Assembly: GCF_002266465.3 (NCBI RefSeq)
Contig: NZ_CP029427.2
Location: forward strand, 4,962,501 to 5,026,500
Source of the DNA: Bradyrhizobium symbiodeficiens
Lineage (GTDB): Bacteria > Pseudomonadota > Alphaproteobacteria > Rhizobiales > Xanthobacteraceae
Length of the DNA: 64,000 nt
Reading direction: 5' to 3'
Of the stretch, positions 26,605 to 34,801 are shown piece after piece (the stretch's first letter is position 1; each line of letters begins with the position of its first letter). The position numbers and the translations under genes were made by a program. A model generated the notes under the pieces. That model was not told where the DNA came from. It was given only the letters and a program-made list of their open reading frames with translations, and ran no database searches.

Positions 26605-27111
26605 TTAGCTTGCCGCGCGCAGGTTCACCTTGCTCTCGGCCAGTGCTGTCAGCTTCTGGTCGGTTGCCTTCTCCTCCTCAAGCGTCTTGGCGAGCACACT
26701 GGCGCAGTCGTTGCGGCCGAGTTGCTTGGCCCAGGCGATCAGGCTCCCATAGCGCACGATCTCGTAATGTTCGGCGGCCTGCGCCGCGTTGATCAGGGCG
26801 GCGTCGAGCACCGCCTTGTCGGCGACTTCGCCGGCGGTCTCCTCGGCTTCCTCGATGATGCCGTCGATCGCCGGACAGTCGACTGCCTTTGCGGCGACGC
26901 CGTGCATCTTGAAGACCTCCTCCAGCCGCGCGACGTGCTGTTTCGTTTCCTCGAGATGCGTCAAAAAGCCCTGTTTCAACTGCGGATCGGTGGCCTTGCT
27001 GGCCATCTTCGGCAGCGCCTTGGTCAGCTGCTGCTCGGCGTAATAGATGTCCTGGAGCTGGTGCACGAACAGGTCGTTCATGGTCTTGATGTCTTTTGTG
27101 AACAGTCCCAT
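26605..27111 (-). CDS. Ferritin-like DUF892 (YciE/YciF family) protein
   Basis: A 168-residue four-helix protein. MGLFTKDIKTMNDLFVHQLQ and DIYYAEQQLTKALPKMASKA form the first helical pair with the Glu/His metal ligands of the family, and HLEETKQHVARLEEVF and AEHYEIVRYGSLIAWAKQLG complete it. YciE/F-type proteins respond to stress and share the ferritin-like diiron fold. The ATG at 27111 follows AGGACGG and matches the family start. Confidence 0.9.
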   Translation of the reverse strand: MGLFTKDIKTMNDLFVHQLQDIYYAEQQLTKALPKMASKATDPQLKQGFLTHLEETKQHVARLEEVFKMHGVAAKAVDCPAIDGIIEEAEETAGEVADKAVLDAALINAAQAAEHYEIVRYGSLIAWAKQLGRNDCASVLAKTLEEEKATDQKLTALAESKVNLRAAS

Positions 27112-27537
27112 CGTTCCGTCCTCTTCCGATTTCTGGAACACGAAGTCAGCGGCTTTGCCAGAAAGCCGCTTGTTCCGCCGTGTCCGGTTGCTGATGGGGC
27201 CCAACGAGCGCGCGGCATCGGCGTTCCAAAAAGACCCATATGGCTTGCGCTGGAACAATGCGGCCGGCGTCGGGATCGAAGATCGTGTCGACATACGACA
27301 TGCGTGAGCCGGACCGGGCTCACGACTCATATGCTTAACGCGCCAGCGATGTGAACCGCGTATGACAAAGGGGCCGGTCCGGCGCAGAACCTATTGTTGT
27401 CAAGGGCTGCACAAGCCGCTGATTATGCCTTAAATGATCTGGATCATGCCTAGCGATCGATGCCTGCCTTTGGCCATGATCGCACCCGACCGGCCAATGT
27501 CTGGCCCGGACGGTCTTTGCCCCCGCCGGGAGGATGA
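27112..27537. other. Intergenic region with a possible CRP/FNR-type site
   Basis: This 426-base gap separates the divergent DUF892 and LPG-synthase-like genes. No gene is seen in it. It holds ATGA-N6-TCAT at 27434-27447 (listed separately) and a good ribosome site, GGGAGGAT, just before 27538. Confidence 0.5.
27434..27447. promoter_or_regulatory. Palindrome ATGATC-TG-GATCAT, CRP/FNR-family-like
   Basis: The half-sites ATGA and TCAT are separated by six bases, the geometry of CRP/FNR/FixK operators (TTGA-N6-TCAA or GTGA-N6-TCAC), but with A/T at the outer positions. It lies about 90 bases before the ATG at 27538. Confidence 0.35.
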
Positions 27538-28620
27538 ATGCACGGACTGCTGCCAGCGCTGAAGCGCGGGTTCAAGAGATGGATCGGCTGGCGACGCCTT
27601 GGAGTTGCCGCGAGCATCTTCATCATCGCCTTCGCGATCACCTCGCTGGTGCGGACCCTCAAGGGCATCGATACCGGGGTCATCCTGACCGCGTTAACCG
27701 AGATTCCCCGCGGGAGCATCGGGCTGGCGGCGATCTGCGTGTTCTTCGCGTTCTGTACGCTGACCTTCTACGACTTTTTTGCACTGCGAACGATCGGCAA
27801 GAAGCACGTGCCGTACCGCATTGCGGCGCTCTCCAGCTTCACGTCCTATTCGATCGGCCACAACATCGGCGCCACGGTCTTCACCGGGGGCGCGATCCGC
27901 TTCCGGATCTATTCGGACTATGGGCTGAACGCGATCGACGTCGCCAAGATCTGTTTCCTGTCGGGCCTGACCTTCTGGCTCGGTAACATCTTCGTGCTGT
28001 CGATCGGCATGGCGATCCATCCCGATGCGGCGTCCTCGATGGATCAGCTCCCCTCCTCGATCAACCGGCTGATCGCGCTTGGCGGGCTTGCCTCGATCGG
28101 CGCCTACCTGGTCTGGCTCGTGATGGGCGAGAAGCGGCGCGAGCTTGGCCAGAAGGGCTGGAAGGTGGTGCTGCCGTCGGCACCGCTGACGCTGGTCCAG
28201 ATCCTGATCGGGGTGGTCGATCTCGGCTTCTGCGCCACGGCGATGTACCTGCTGATGCCGGCCAACCCGCCAATCGACTTCATGTCGCTGGCCGTGGTGT
28301 TCATCCTGGCGACGCTGCTCGGCTTCGCCAGCCACGCCCCCGGCTCGATCGGCGTGTTCGATGCCGCCATGCTGCTGGCGCTGCCCGAATTCGGCCGCGA
28401 GCAGCTGCTGGCGACGCTGCTGGTGTTCCGCATCCTCTATTTCGTGATCCCGTTCGGCCTCGCCATCTCCATCATGGGCGCGCGCGAGCTCTGGATGAAC
28501 GTGGTCGAGCCCTGGCAGGAGCGGCGGCGGTTGGCGGAGGCCTGCGCGCAGGCCAATCTGCCAAAGCAGGTGGCAGCAATGGAGCGCGAGCGGACGCTGC
28601 GGCAGGCCAGCAAGCGGTAG
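27538..28620 (+). CDS. Lysylphosphatidylglycerol synthase TM-region / UPF0104 family membrane protein
   Basis: A 360-residue multi-spanning protein with about eight hydrophobic helices. The family pattern is visible in FYDFFALRTIGKKHVPYRIA, SYSIGHNIGATVFTGGAIRF and the GFASHAPGSIGVFDAAMLLA block, a hallmark of the flippase-like domain of MprF and relatives. No aminoacyl-transfer domain is attached. Related stand-alone proteins take part in lipid or hopanoid modification and lipid flipping. A GGGAGG ribosome site precedes the ATG. Confidence 0.85.
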   Translation: MHGLLPALKRGFKRWIGWRRLGVAASIFIIAFAITSLVRTLKGIDTGVILTALTEIPRGSIGLAAICVFFAFCTLTFYDFFALRTIGKKHVPYRIAALSSFTSYSIGHNIGATVFTGGAIRFRIYSDYGLNAIDVAKICFLSGLTFWLGNIFVLSIGMAIHPDAASSMDQLPSSINRLIALGGLASIGAYLVWLVMGEKRRELGQKGWKVVLPSAPLTLVQILIGVVDLGFCATAMYLLMPANPPIDFMSLAVVFILATLLGFASHAPGSIGVFDAAMLLALPEFGREQLLATLLVFRILYFVIPFGLAISIMGARELWMNVVEPWQERRRLAEACAQANLPKQVAAMERERTLRQASKR

Positions 28621-28706
28621 GCCACGATCTCGCCCCGGAGGGGTTGCAGGCGGCAGAGCAATGCTCTCTTATTTCCGCCTCAACTTTGCCGTTGAAGACG
28701 CGGGCC

Positions 28707-30659
28707 ATGATCCCTTCATTCCTTCGCACCCTCTCCGCAGGCGCCCTGTTGCTTGCCGGGATTCTGATTGCCATGCCACCGGAGCGCGCCAGCGCTCAGG
28801 ATTCCGGCGCCCTGCAGATCAATTGGGAGGTGCGCAACCGCTTCCGGCTGTTCCGCGAGGAGCGCGACTTCCTGCTCCATGTCGAGAACGCCCGCAACCG
28901 CAGCATCCTCGCCGCCGAGCAATCGCTGGAGCTCCAGAGCGAGGGCCGCGGCTGGGCCCGCAACATGGTCAATCGGCTCTGCATCGACCTGCAGGGCCGG
29001 GTCAACCAGCCCTGCACTCGCGACAATACCAAGGAAAACTACCTGACCCCGATCGACCATCCCGTCACCGTGCGCCTCGTCGGCGCGGTGCCGGTCGGCG
29101 CCACCTGCGCCTGGTCGTTCGACGACGGCGACGGGCCTCAGCAATCGACCTTCGACTGCGCCGAGCCGATCAATCTGCGCGTCCGCTACGGCAAGCAAAC
29201 GGTCGCGACCGTCGACGTCTCCTCCGGCTCCGATCCGACCCAGCGCGTCCAGACCGAGATCCAGGTCCGCGACATCTTCATCGCCGGCCTCGGGGACAGC
29301 ATCGCCTCCGGCGAAGGCAATCCGGACCGGCCGCTGGCGCTGTCGGACGAAGGCTTTTGCTTCCGCTCCTATCTGGGCACCGCCGGCGCGCAGTACTACC
29401 GGCCGAGCCGCCACGGCTTCAAGGGCGGCCGGGCCTGCGAGGCGCCGGATACGCTCGCCAACTGGCAGCGCTACAGCGCGCTCTGGTTCAACTCGCCGTG
29501 CCACCGCTCGCTCTACAGCTACCAGACCCGCACCGCGCTGGCGCTCGCGGTGCGCTACACCCACATCGCCGTGACTTATCTTCCGCTCGCCTGCACCGGC
29601 GCCAGCATCAGCGACGGGCTGCTCGGCTCGCAGCGTGCCCGCGAATGCCCGCCCGGCAAGACCGGTGTCTGCAACACCAGCGTGAACGCCCAAGTCGCCG
29701 AGTTGCGCGAGGCGCTCACCGCGGCGAAGAAGCGCCAGCCCGACCGCACGCTCGATCTCGTGCTGCTGTCGGTCGGCGCCAACGACATCTATTTCTCCGG
29801 TCTCGTCGCCGACGTGATCGTCGAGACCGCGACCGAGCGGGCGCTGTTCCGCCGCTCCGGCGTGATGGCGACCGTCGACGATTCCCGCGACGCGCTAGCG
29901 CGCGAACTGCCGCAGAATTTCGTCAAGCTGCGCGAGGCGCTGAAGCCGCTGGTCGGCGGCGATCTCTCGCACGTCGTCTATGTCTCCTACGCCAACCCGG
30001 CGCTCGCCGAGGGCGGCGTGCCATGCCGCGGCGGCAAGGCCGGCTTCGACATCCATCCGGCCTTCAATGCCGATCCGCAGCGCCTGGCGCGCGTATCGAC
30101 CTTCGTCGACACCGAGTTCCTTCCGCAGCTGAAGGGGCTCGCCACCTGCACCCGCGGCGCGCTGTGCCGCGATCCCGAAGCCGACCGCATGACCTTCGTC
30201 GACGCGCACCAGGCAGCATTCGCCGATCACGGCTTCTGCGCCCATTCGGGCAACGACCCCGAATTCGACCGCAGCTGCTTTGCCGAGAACGGCCAGAGCT
30301 TCAATCCTGACATCGTGAGCGCGGCGAGTCAGCCGATGCTGTGCGGCCGCGGCGCCTCGGAATATCGCGCCTATTTGCCCCGCGCGCGCTGGATCCGCGA
30401 CGCCAATGACAGCTATTTCGCCGCGATGACTTATCCGCAAGGATTGCCGGCGGCGAGCCAGCCAACCGACATCCACGACGCCACCTGGGGCGTGCTCTCG
30501 GCCGTCTATGGCGGCGCGGTACATCCGAGCGCGGAAGGGCATGCGGCGATGGCGGATGCGGCGCTGCCGGCCGCGAGCACCGTGCTCGGGCTGGACGCTG
30601 CGCCGCCAAATGTGACGCGCGGGTTTCTGCCGCAGCTGTTGCCGGGCGCGCAACAGTAG
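28707..30659 (+). CDS. Secreted SGNH/GDSL hydrolase
   Basis: A 650-residue exported esterase or lipase. A signal peptide (MIPSFLRTLSAGALLLAGIL, ending near ASA/QD) decides the start at 28707. Residues about 30-190 form a beta-rich N-terminal domain (GATCAWSFDDGDGPQQSTF), possibly PKD-like. The SGNH blocks then follow: GDSIASGEGNPD (block I, about 196), SVGANDIYFSG (block III, about 357) and HPSAEGHAAMAD (block V, about 605). Numerous cysteines (for example CHRS, CTGAS, CNTS) suggest disulfides. The substrate is unknown; cell-envelope or plant polymer esters are possible. Confidence 0.85.
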   Translation: MIPSFLRTLSAGALLLAGILIAMPPERASAQDSGALQINWEVRNRFRLFREERDFLLHVENARNRSILAAEQSLELQSEGRGWARNMVNRLCIDLQGRVNQPCTRDNTKENYLTPIDHPVTVRLVGAVPVGATCAWSFDDGDGPQQSTFDCAEPINLRVRYGKQTVATVDVSSGSDPTQRVQTEIQVRDIFIAGLGDSIASGEGNPDRPLALSDEGFCFRSYLGTAGAQYYRPSRHGFKGGRACEAPDTLANWQRYSALWFNSPCHRSLYSYQTRTALALAVRYTHIAVTYLPLACTGASISDGLLGSQRARECPPGKTGVCNTSVNAQVAELREALTAAKKRQPDRTLDLVLLSVGANDIYFSGLVADVIVETATERALFRRSGVMATVDDSRDALARELPQNFVKLREALKPLVGGDLSHVVYVSYANPALAEGGVPCRGGKAGFDIHPAFNADPQRLARVSTFVDTEFLPQLKGLATCTRGALCRDPEADRMTFVDAHQAAFADHGFCAHSGNDPEFDRSCFAENGQSFNPDIVSAASQPMLCGRGASEYRAYLPRARWIRDANDSYFAAMTYPQGLPAASQPTDIHDATWGVLSAVYGGAVHPSAEGHAAMADAALPAASTVLGLDAAPPNVTRGFLPQLLPGAQQ

Positions 30660-30695
30660 TCGGGCGCCTTTGCTTCGGCGCGACGGCTGGGGAGT

Positions 30696-30935
30696 TCAGC
30701 CAGAAATGAAATCGTGGTCGACGCCCCGGCCGTGCCAGTAACGCATCTGCAGCCGCGGCGCGATTTCCCAAGCGATCGCAACTGAGGCAATTGCGCTCAG
30801 GACGATCATGACCGGGATGTAAAACGAGGCCTCATCACGAAGGGGACTGAGCAGGATCCCCAGCATGCCTGCACCGAACAGCACAGCCTGCGCCATCATG
30901 AACACCATGGCCGAGATTTGAAGACGAGCGGGCAT
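30696..30935 (-). CDS. Small two-helix membrane protein, hypothetical
   Basis: A 79-residue product with two membrane helices (AMVFMMAQAVLFGAGMLGIL and FYIPVMIVLSAIASVAIAWE) and a polar C-terminus ending DHDFISG. The ATG at 30935 (MPARLQISA) gives a compact protein; an in-frame ATG at 31022 would add 29 residues. It is convergent with the SGNH hydrolase gene. No functional assignment. Confidence 0.55.
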   Translation of the reverse strand: MPARLQISAMVFMMAQAVLFGAGMLGILLSPLRDEASFYIPVMIVLSAIASVAIAWEIAPRLQMRYWHGRGVDHDFISG

Positions 30936-31435
30936 TTCAATCACCGTAGCTGTTTCGACTTGAGGTAATCCGCCGGGCGCAGAGATGTTCCCAAGCGCGG
31001 CAAAGCTGGCCGCCGTCACCATCCAGCGACCGCCGCGACGCGACGAAATGCGGCCCAGACAGCGGTGGCACCGCCGCACCACAAAGCACCTAGCGCTCTG
31101 CCCGATCGATCCAAAAACGGCATCAATCGATACTCTCTTGAACTTGGACACTTTGCCGCGCGCGACTCTAGGAGTCGTCGGGAGAAGACATTCGAGTTCG
31201 GCAACCTCTCCTCGATCAGCACCCGGGGCCAACGCGCTGGTGGCCGCATTCGCTTATCTCGTGGTGGTCGGCAAGATCGAGCGGGTGGTGCTCAAACGTT
31301 CCTCCTGAGCGTTCCGGAGTGATCGGAGCAGGACAGGCAACTCAACGGCGGCCCAAAAAGCCGCCGTCTTTGTTTTAGGGGTGATCGATGCTAGAAGTGC
31401 CGGGGAAACGCCTTATCCATCTAAGGCATGTATCG
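30936..31435. other. 500-base region upstream of the aldarate LysR gene
   Basis: No gene can be supported with confidence. A rightward frame ending at 31308 finishes ALVAAFAYLVVVGKIERVVL followed by KRSS and could be the tail of a decayed or very small gene, because a good rightward terminator lies just beyond it at 31345-31376. Confidence 0.4.
31345..31376 (+). terminator. Rho-independent terminator, rightward
   Basis: ACGGCGGC (31345-31352) and GCCGCCGT (31360-31367) flank a loop rich in A, followed by CTTTGTTTT. It precedes the LysR gene and would insulate the aldarate cluster from upstream transcription. Confidence 0.75.
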
Positions 31436-32341
31436 ATGTTCGACCTCAACCAACTCCGCTGCTTCGTCACGGTAGCGGAGGAATTGCATTTCGGCCGCGC
31501 CGCGACGCGGCTGAACATGACCCAGCCGCCACTGTCCCGGCAGATCCAGGTGCTCGAGCACATCATCGATGCGCCGCTGCTGGAGCGCACCAGCCGCTCG
31601 GTGCGCCTGACCCCTGCCGGGCGCAGCTTCCTGCCTGAGGCGCGGCGCATCCTCAAGCTCGCCGAAAGCGCCTCGCAGGTCGCCCGCCGCATCGCGCTCG
31701 GCAAGACCGGGTCGCTGAAGATCGGCTTCACCGCGGCCGCGGCTTATGGCTTCCTGCCCGAGCTCGTCGCGGCCTGCCGCGCCAGGCTGCCGGAGGTGGA
31801 TTTTTCCCTGAAGGAGATGGTGTCGGGCGACCAGTTCGAGGCGCTGACCTCGGGCCAGATCGACGCCGGCCTGCTCAGGCCGCCGATCGCGCGGCCCGAA
31901 CTCACCAGCCGCCGCGTCGTCGCCGAGCCCCTGCTCGCCGCGATTCCGAAGAAGCATCCACTTGCGAATGCCGACAGCATCACCATCAAGGATTTCGACG
32001 ACCAGCCCTTCGTGATGTATTCGCCCTATGAGAGCCGCTACTTCCACGATCTCCTGGTGGCGCTGTTCACCCGCGCCGACGTGCTGCCGCGCTATGTCCA
32101 GCATCTCAGCCAGATCCACTCGATCCTCGCCATGGTGCGCGCCGGCCTCGGCCTTGCCATCGTGCCGGCGGCGGCGGCGAGCCTGAAGATTTCCGACGTG
32201 CGCCTGCGCCCGCTGAAACTGCGCACGCGCGTCCCCGTCGAGCTGTTCATGGTCTGGCGCCGCGACGACGAGAATCCGCTGCTGTCGGCGCTCGTCAAAA
32301 TCGCCGGCGAGCTGGCCTCGGCGGAGCCAACGGAAGATTGA
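31436..32341 (+). CDS. LysR-family regulator of the aldarate cluster
   Basis: A 301-residue LysR protein. MFDLNQLRCFVTVAEELHFG and AATRLNMTQPPLSRQIQVLE form a textbook BenM/CatM/CbbR-type helix-turn-helix, followed by the effector domain with GSLKIGFTAAAAYGFLPELV. The ATG at 31436 is preferred over one 48 bases upstream because family members begin at the helix. It is in the same direction as kdgD, gudD, the dehydrogenase and garD, and 128 bases ahead of kdgD, so it is the likely local activator with an aldarate or related intermediate as effector (inference). Confidence 0.88.
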   Translation: MFDLNQLRCFVTVAEELHFGRAATRLNMTQPPLSRQIQVLEHIIDAPLLERTSRSVRLTPAGRSFLPEARRILKLAESASQVARRIALGKTGSLKIGFTAAAAYGFLPELVAACRARLPEVDFSLKEMVSGDQFEALTSGQIDAGLLRPPIARPELTSRRVVAEPLLAAIPKKHPLANADSITIKDFDDQPFVMYSPYESRYFHDLLVALFTRADVLPRYVQHLSQIHSILAMVRAGLGLAIVPAAAASLKISDVRLRPLKLRTRVPVELFMVWRRDDENPLLSALVKIAGELASAEPTED

Positions 32342-32469
32342 TGCTGATTTCGCATCGGTCGATATAGGGTTTGGCTTGGACCCGCATCGAACGGTCTCCT
32401 AAACCACGGCGCATGGACGCGCAGATGTCGGTGGCGTCCTCCACAACACGCGATGACGGAGCAGCGCCC

Positions 32470-33414
32470 GTGAGCAAGATGACCCCGCAGGAAATGGCCC
32501 AGAAGATCGGATCGGGCCTCCTCTCCTTCCCCGTCACGCCCTTCAAGGCTGACTACTCCTTCGACGAGGCGACCTATCGCGCCAACATGGACTGGCTGTG
32601 CGGCTATGATGTCGCCGGCCTGTTCGCCGCCGGCGGCACCGGCGAGTTCTTCTCGCTGACGCCGACCGAGGTCCCTGAAGTCGTCAGGATCGCGGTCGAC
32701 GAGACCAAGGGCCGCGTGCCCGTGCTCGCCGGTACCGGCTACGGCACCGCGATCGCCCGCGAGATCGCTGTTGGTGCCGAGAAGGCCGGCGCCGACGGCC
32801 TGCTGCTGCTGCCGCCCTATCTCACCCATGCCGAGCAGGACGGCCTTGCCGCCCATGTCGAGGCGGTCTGCGCCGCCGTGAAGATCGGCGTCATCGTCTA
32901 CAACCGCGACAACGCCATCCTGCAGCCCGACACGCTCGCCCGCCTCGCCGAGCGCTGCCCGAACCTGGTCGGCTACAAGGACGGCATCGGCGACATCGAA
33001 CTGATGACCCGCGTCCGTACCAAGCTCGGCGATCGCCTGACCTATATCGGCGGCCTGCCGACCGCGGAGACCTTCGCGCTGCCCTATCTCGACATGGGCG
33101 TGACGACCTATTCCTCGGCCGTGTTCAACTTCGTTCCGGAATTCGCCACCAATTTCTACGCCGCGGTGCGCAAGCGCGACCATGCCACGATCCAGGCCGG
33201 GCTGAAGGACTTCATCCTGCCGCTGATCGCGATCCGCAATCGCAAGAAGGGCTATGCCGTCTCGATCATCAAGGCCGGCATGAAGGTGATCGGCCGCGAT
33301 TCCGGCCCGGTCCGCCCGCCCCTCACCGAGCTCACCGAGCAGGAGAGCGCCGAAGTGACCGCGCTGGTGAACAATCTGCCCGCCATCCGATCGACACAAC
33401 AAGCGGCAGAATAA
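32470..33414 (+). CDS. kdgD: 5-dehydro-4-deoxyglucarate dehydratase
   Basis: KdgD converts 5-keto-4-deoxy-D-glucarate to alpha-ketoglutarate semialdehyde, water and CO2. The protein belongs to the DHDPS/NAL class I aldolase superfamily: FAAGGTGEFFSLTPTEV is the substrate-binding loop, IVYNRDNA supplies the tyrosine, and LVGYKDGIGDIE the Schiff-base lysine. A GTG at 32470 with GGAG upstream gives the usual N-terminus (SKMTPQEMAQKIGSGLLSFP) and 314 residues. ATGs at 32413 and 32425 would add an unconserved leader. gudD follows after 25 bases. Confidence 0.93.
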   Translation: MSKMTPQEMAQKIGSGLLSFPVTPFKADYSFDEATYRANMDWLCGYDVAGLFAAGGTGEFFSLTPTEVPEVVRIAVDETKGRVPVLAGTGYGTAIAREIAVGAEKAGADGLLLLPPYLTHAEQDGLAAHVEAVCAAVKIGVIVYNRDNAILQPDTLARLAERCPNLVGYKDGIGDIELMTRVRTKLGDRLTYIGGLPTAETFALPYLDMGVTTYSSAVFNFVPEFATNFYAAVRKRDHATIQAGLKDFILPLIAIRNRKKGYAVSIIKAGMKVIGRDSGPVRPPLTELTEQESAEVTALVNNLPAIRSTQQAAE

Positions 33415-33439
33415 GAACGACAACAGCGAGGAGCAAGCG

Positions 33440-34783
33440 ATGGCCCTGACCGAGAGTTCCGGCGCACCTGTCGTCACGGCGATGCAGGTGATCCCGGTCG
33501 CGGGCCGCGACAGCATGCTCCTCAACCTCAGCGGCGCGCACGCGCCGTTCTTCACCCGCAACATCGTCATTCTCACCGACAATGCCGGTCACACCGGCGT
33601 CGGCGAGGTGCCGGGCGGACAGAAAATCTGGCAGACGCTGCAGGACGCCCGCGATCTCGTGATCGGCAAGACCGTCGGCGCGATGAACAACATCCTCGCC
33701 GACGTCCGCACCGCCTTCGCCGACCGCGATGCCGGCGGCCGCGGCAAGCAGACGTTTGATCTTCGCGTCATGATCCACGCGGTCACGGCGATCGAATCCG
33801 CTCTGCTCGATTTGCTCGGCCAGCATCTCGACCTGCCCGTTGCCGCGCTGCTCGGCGAGGGCCAGCAGCGCAACAGCGTCGAGACGCTCGGCTATCTCTT
33901 CTTCGTCGGCGACCGGCGCAAGAGCAAGCTCAACTACGTCAGCGGCGAGACCGGCAAACCTGAATGGTTCAACCTTCGCCATCAGGAGGCGATGACGCCG
34001 GAGACCGTGGTGCGGCTCGCCGAAGCCACCCACGACCATTACGGCTTCGCCGACTTCAAGCTGAAAGGCGGCGTGCTTCGCGGCGAGCAGGAGATCGAGG
34101 CCGTCACCGCGATCGCAAAGCGTTTTCCGGACGCCCGCGTGACGCTTGACCCCAACGGCGCCTGGTCGCTCGACGAGGCGATCAGCCTCTGCAAGGACAT
34201 GCACGGCATCCTCGCCTATGCCGAGGACCCCTGCGGCGCCGAAGGCGGCTTCTCCGGCCGTGAGATCATGGCCGAGTTCCGCCGCGCCACGGGGCTGCCC
34301 ACGGCAACCAACATGATCGCCACCGACTGGCGCCAGCTTTCCCATGCGCTGCGGCTCGGCGCGGTGGACATTCCGCTGGCCGATCCCCATTTCTGGACCA
34401 TGCAGGGCTCGGTGCGGGTGGCCCAGACCTGCCGTGACAACGGCCTGACCTGGGGCTCGCACTCCAACAACCATTTCGACATTTCGCTGGCCATGTTCAC
34501 CCATGTCGGCGCCGCCGCACCCGGCAAGGTCACCGCGATCGACACCCACTGGATCTGGCAGGACGGCCAGGCCCTCACCAAAGAGCCGCTCCAGATCAAG
34601 GGCGGCAAGATTGCCGTCCCTGATAGCCCGGGCCTGGGTATCGAGATCGACAGGGCCGCCATCGATGCGGCGCATGACCTCTACAAGCAGCATGGACTCG
34701 GTGCCCGCGATGACGCTATTGCCATGCAGGACCTGATCCCCGGCTGGACCTTCGACGACAAGCGTCCCTGCCTCGTTCGCTAA
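33440..34783 (+). CDS. gudD: Glucarate dehydratase
   Basis: GudD dehydrates D-glucarate (and often L-idarate) to 5-keto-4-deoxy-D-glucarate. This 447-residue enolase-superfamily enzyme keeps the KLKGG lysine pair (about residue 207), the metal ligand segment VTLDPNGAWSLDEA (about 237), AEDPCGAEGG and the His-containing SHSNNHFDISLAM. A GAGGAG ribosome site precedes the ATG. It is the second gene of the catabolic operon; its product is the substrate of KdgD. Confidence 0.94.
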   Translation: MALTESSGAPVVTAMQVIPVAGRDSMLLNLSGAHAPFFTRNIVILTDNAGHTGVGEVPGGQKIWQTLQDARDLVIGKTVGAMNNILADVRTAFADRDAGGRGKQTFDLRVMIHAVTAIESALLDLLGQHLDLPVAALLGEGQQRNSVETLGYLFFVGDRRKSKLNYVSGETGKPEWFNLRHQEAMTPETVVRLAEATHDHYGFADFKLKGGVLRGEQEIEAVTAIAKRFPDARVTLDPNGAWSLDEAISLCKDMHGILAYAEDPCGAEGGFSGREIMAEFRRATGLPTATNMIATDWRQLSHALRLGAVDIPLADPHFWTMQGSVRVAQTCRDNGLTWGSHSNNHFDISLAMFTHVGAAAPGKVTAIDTHWIWQDGQALTKEPLQIKGGKIAVPDSPGLGIEIDRAAIDAAHDLYKQHGLGARDDAIAMQDLIPGWTFDDKRPCLVR

Positions 34784-34801
34784 GAAACTCTGGAGGAATA
34801 C

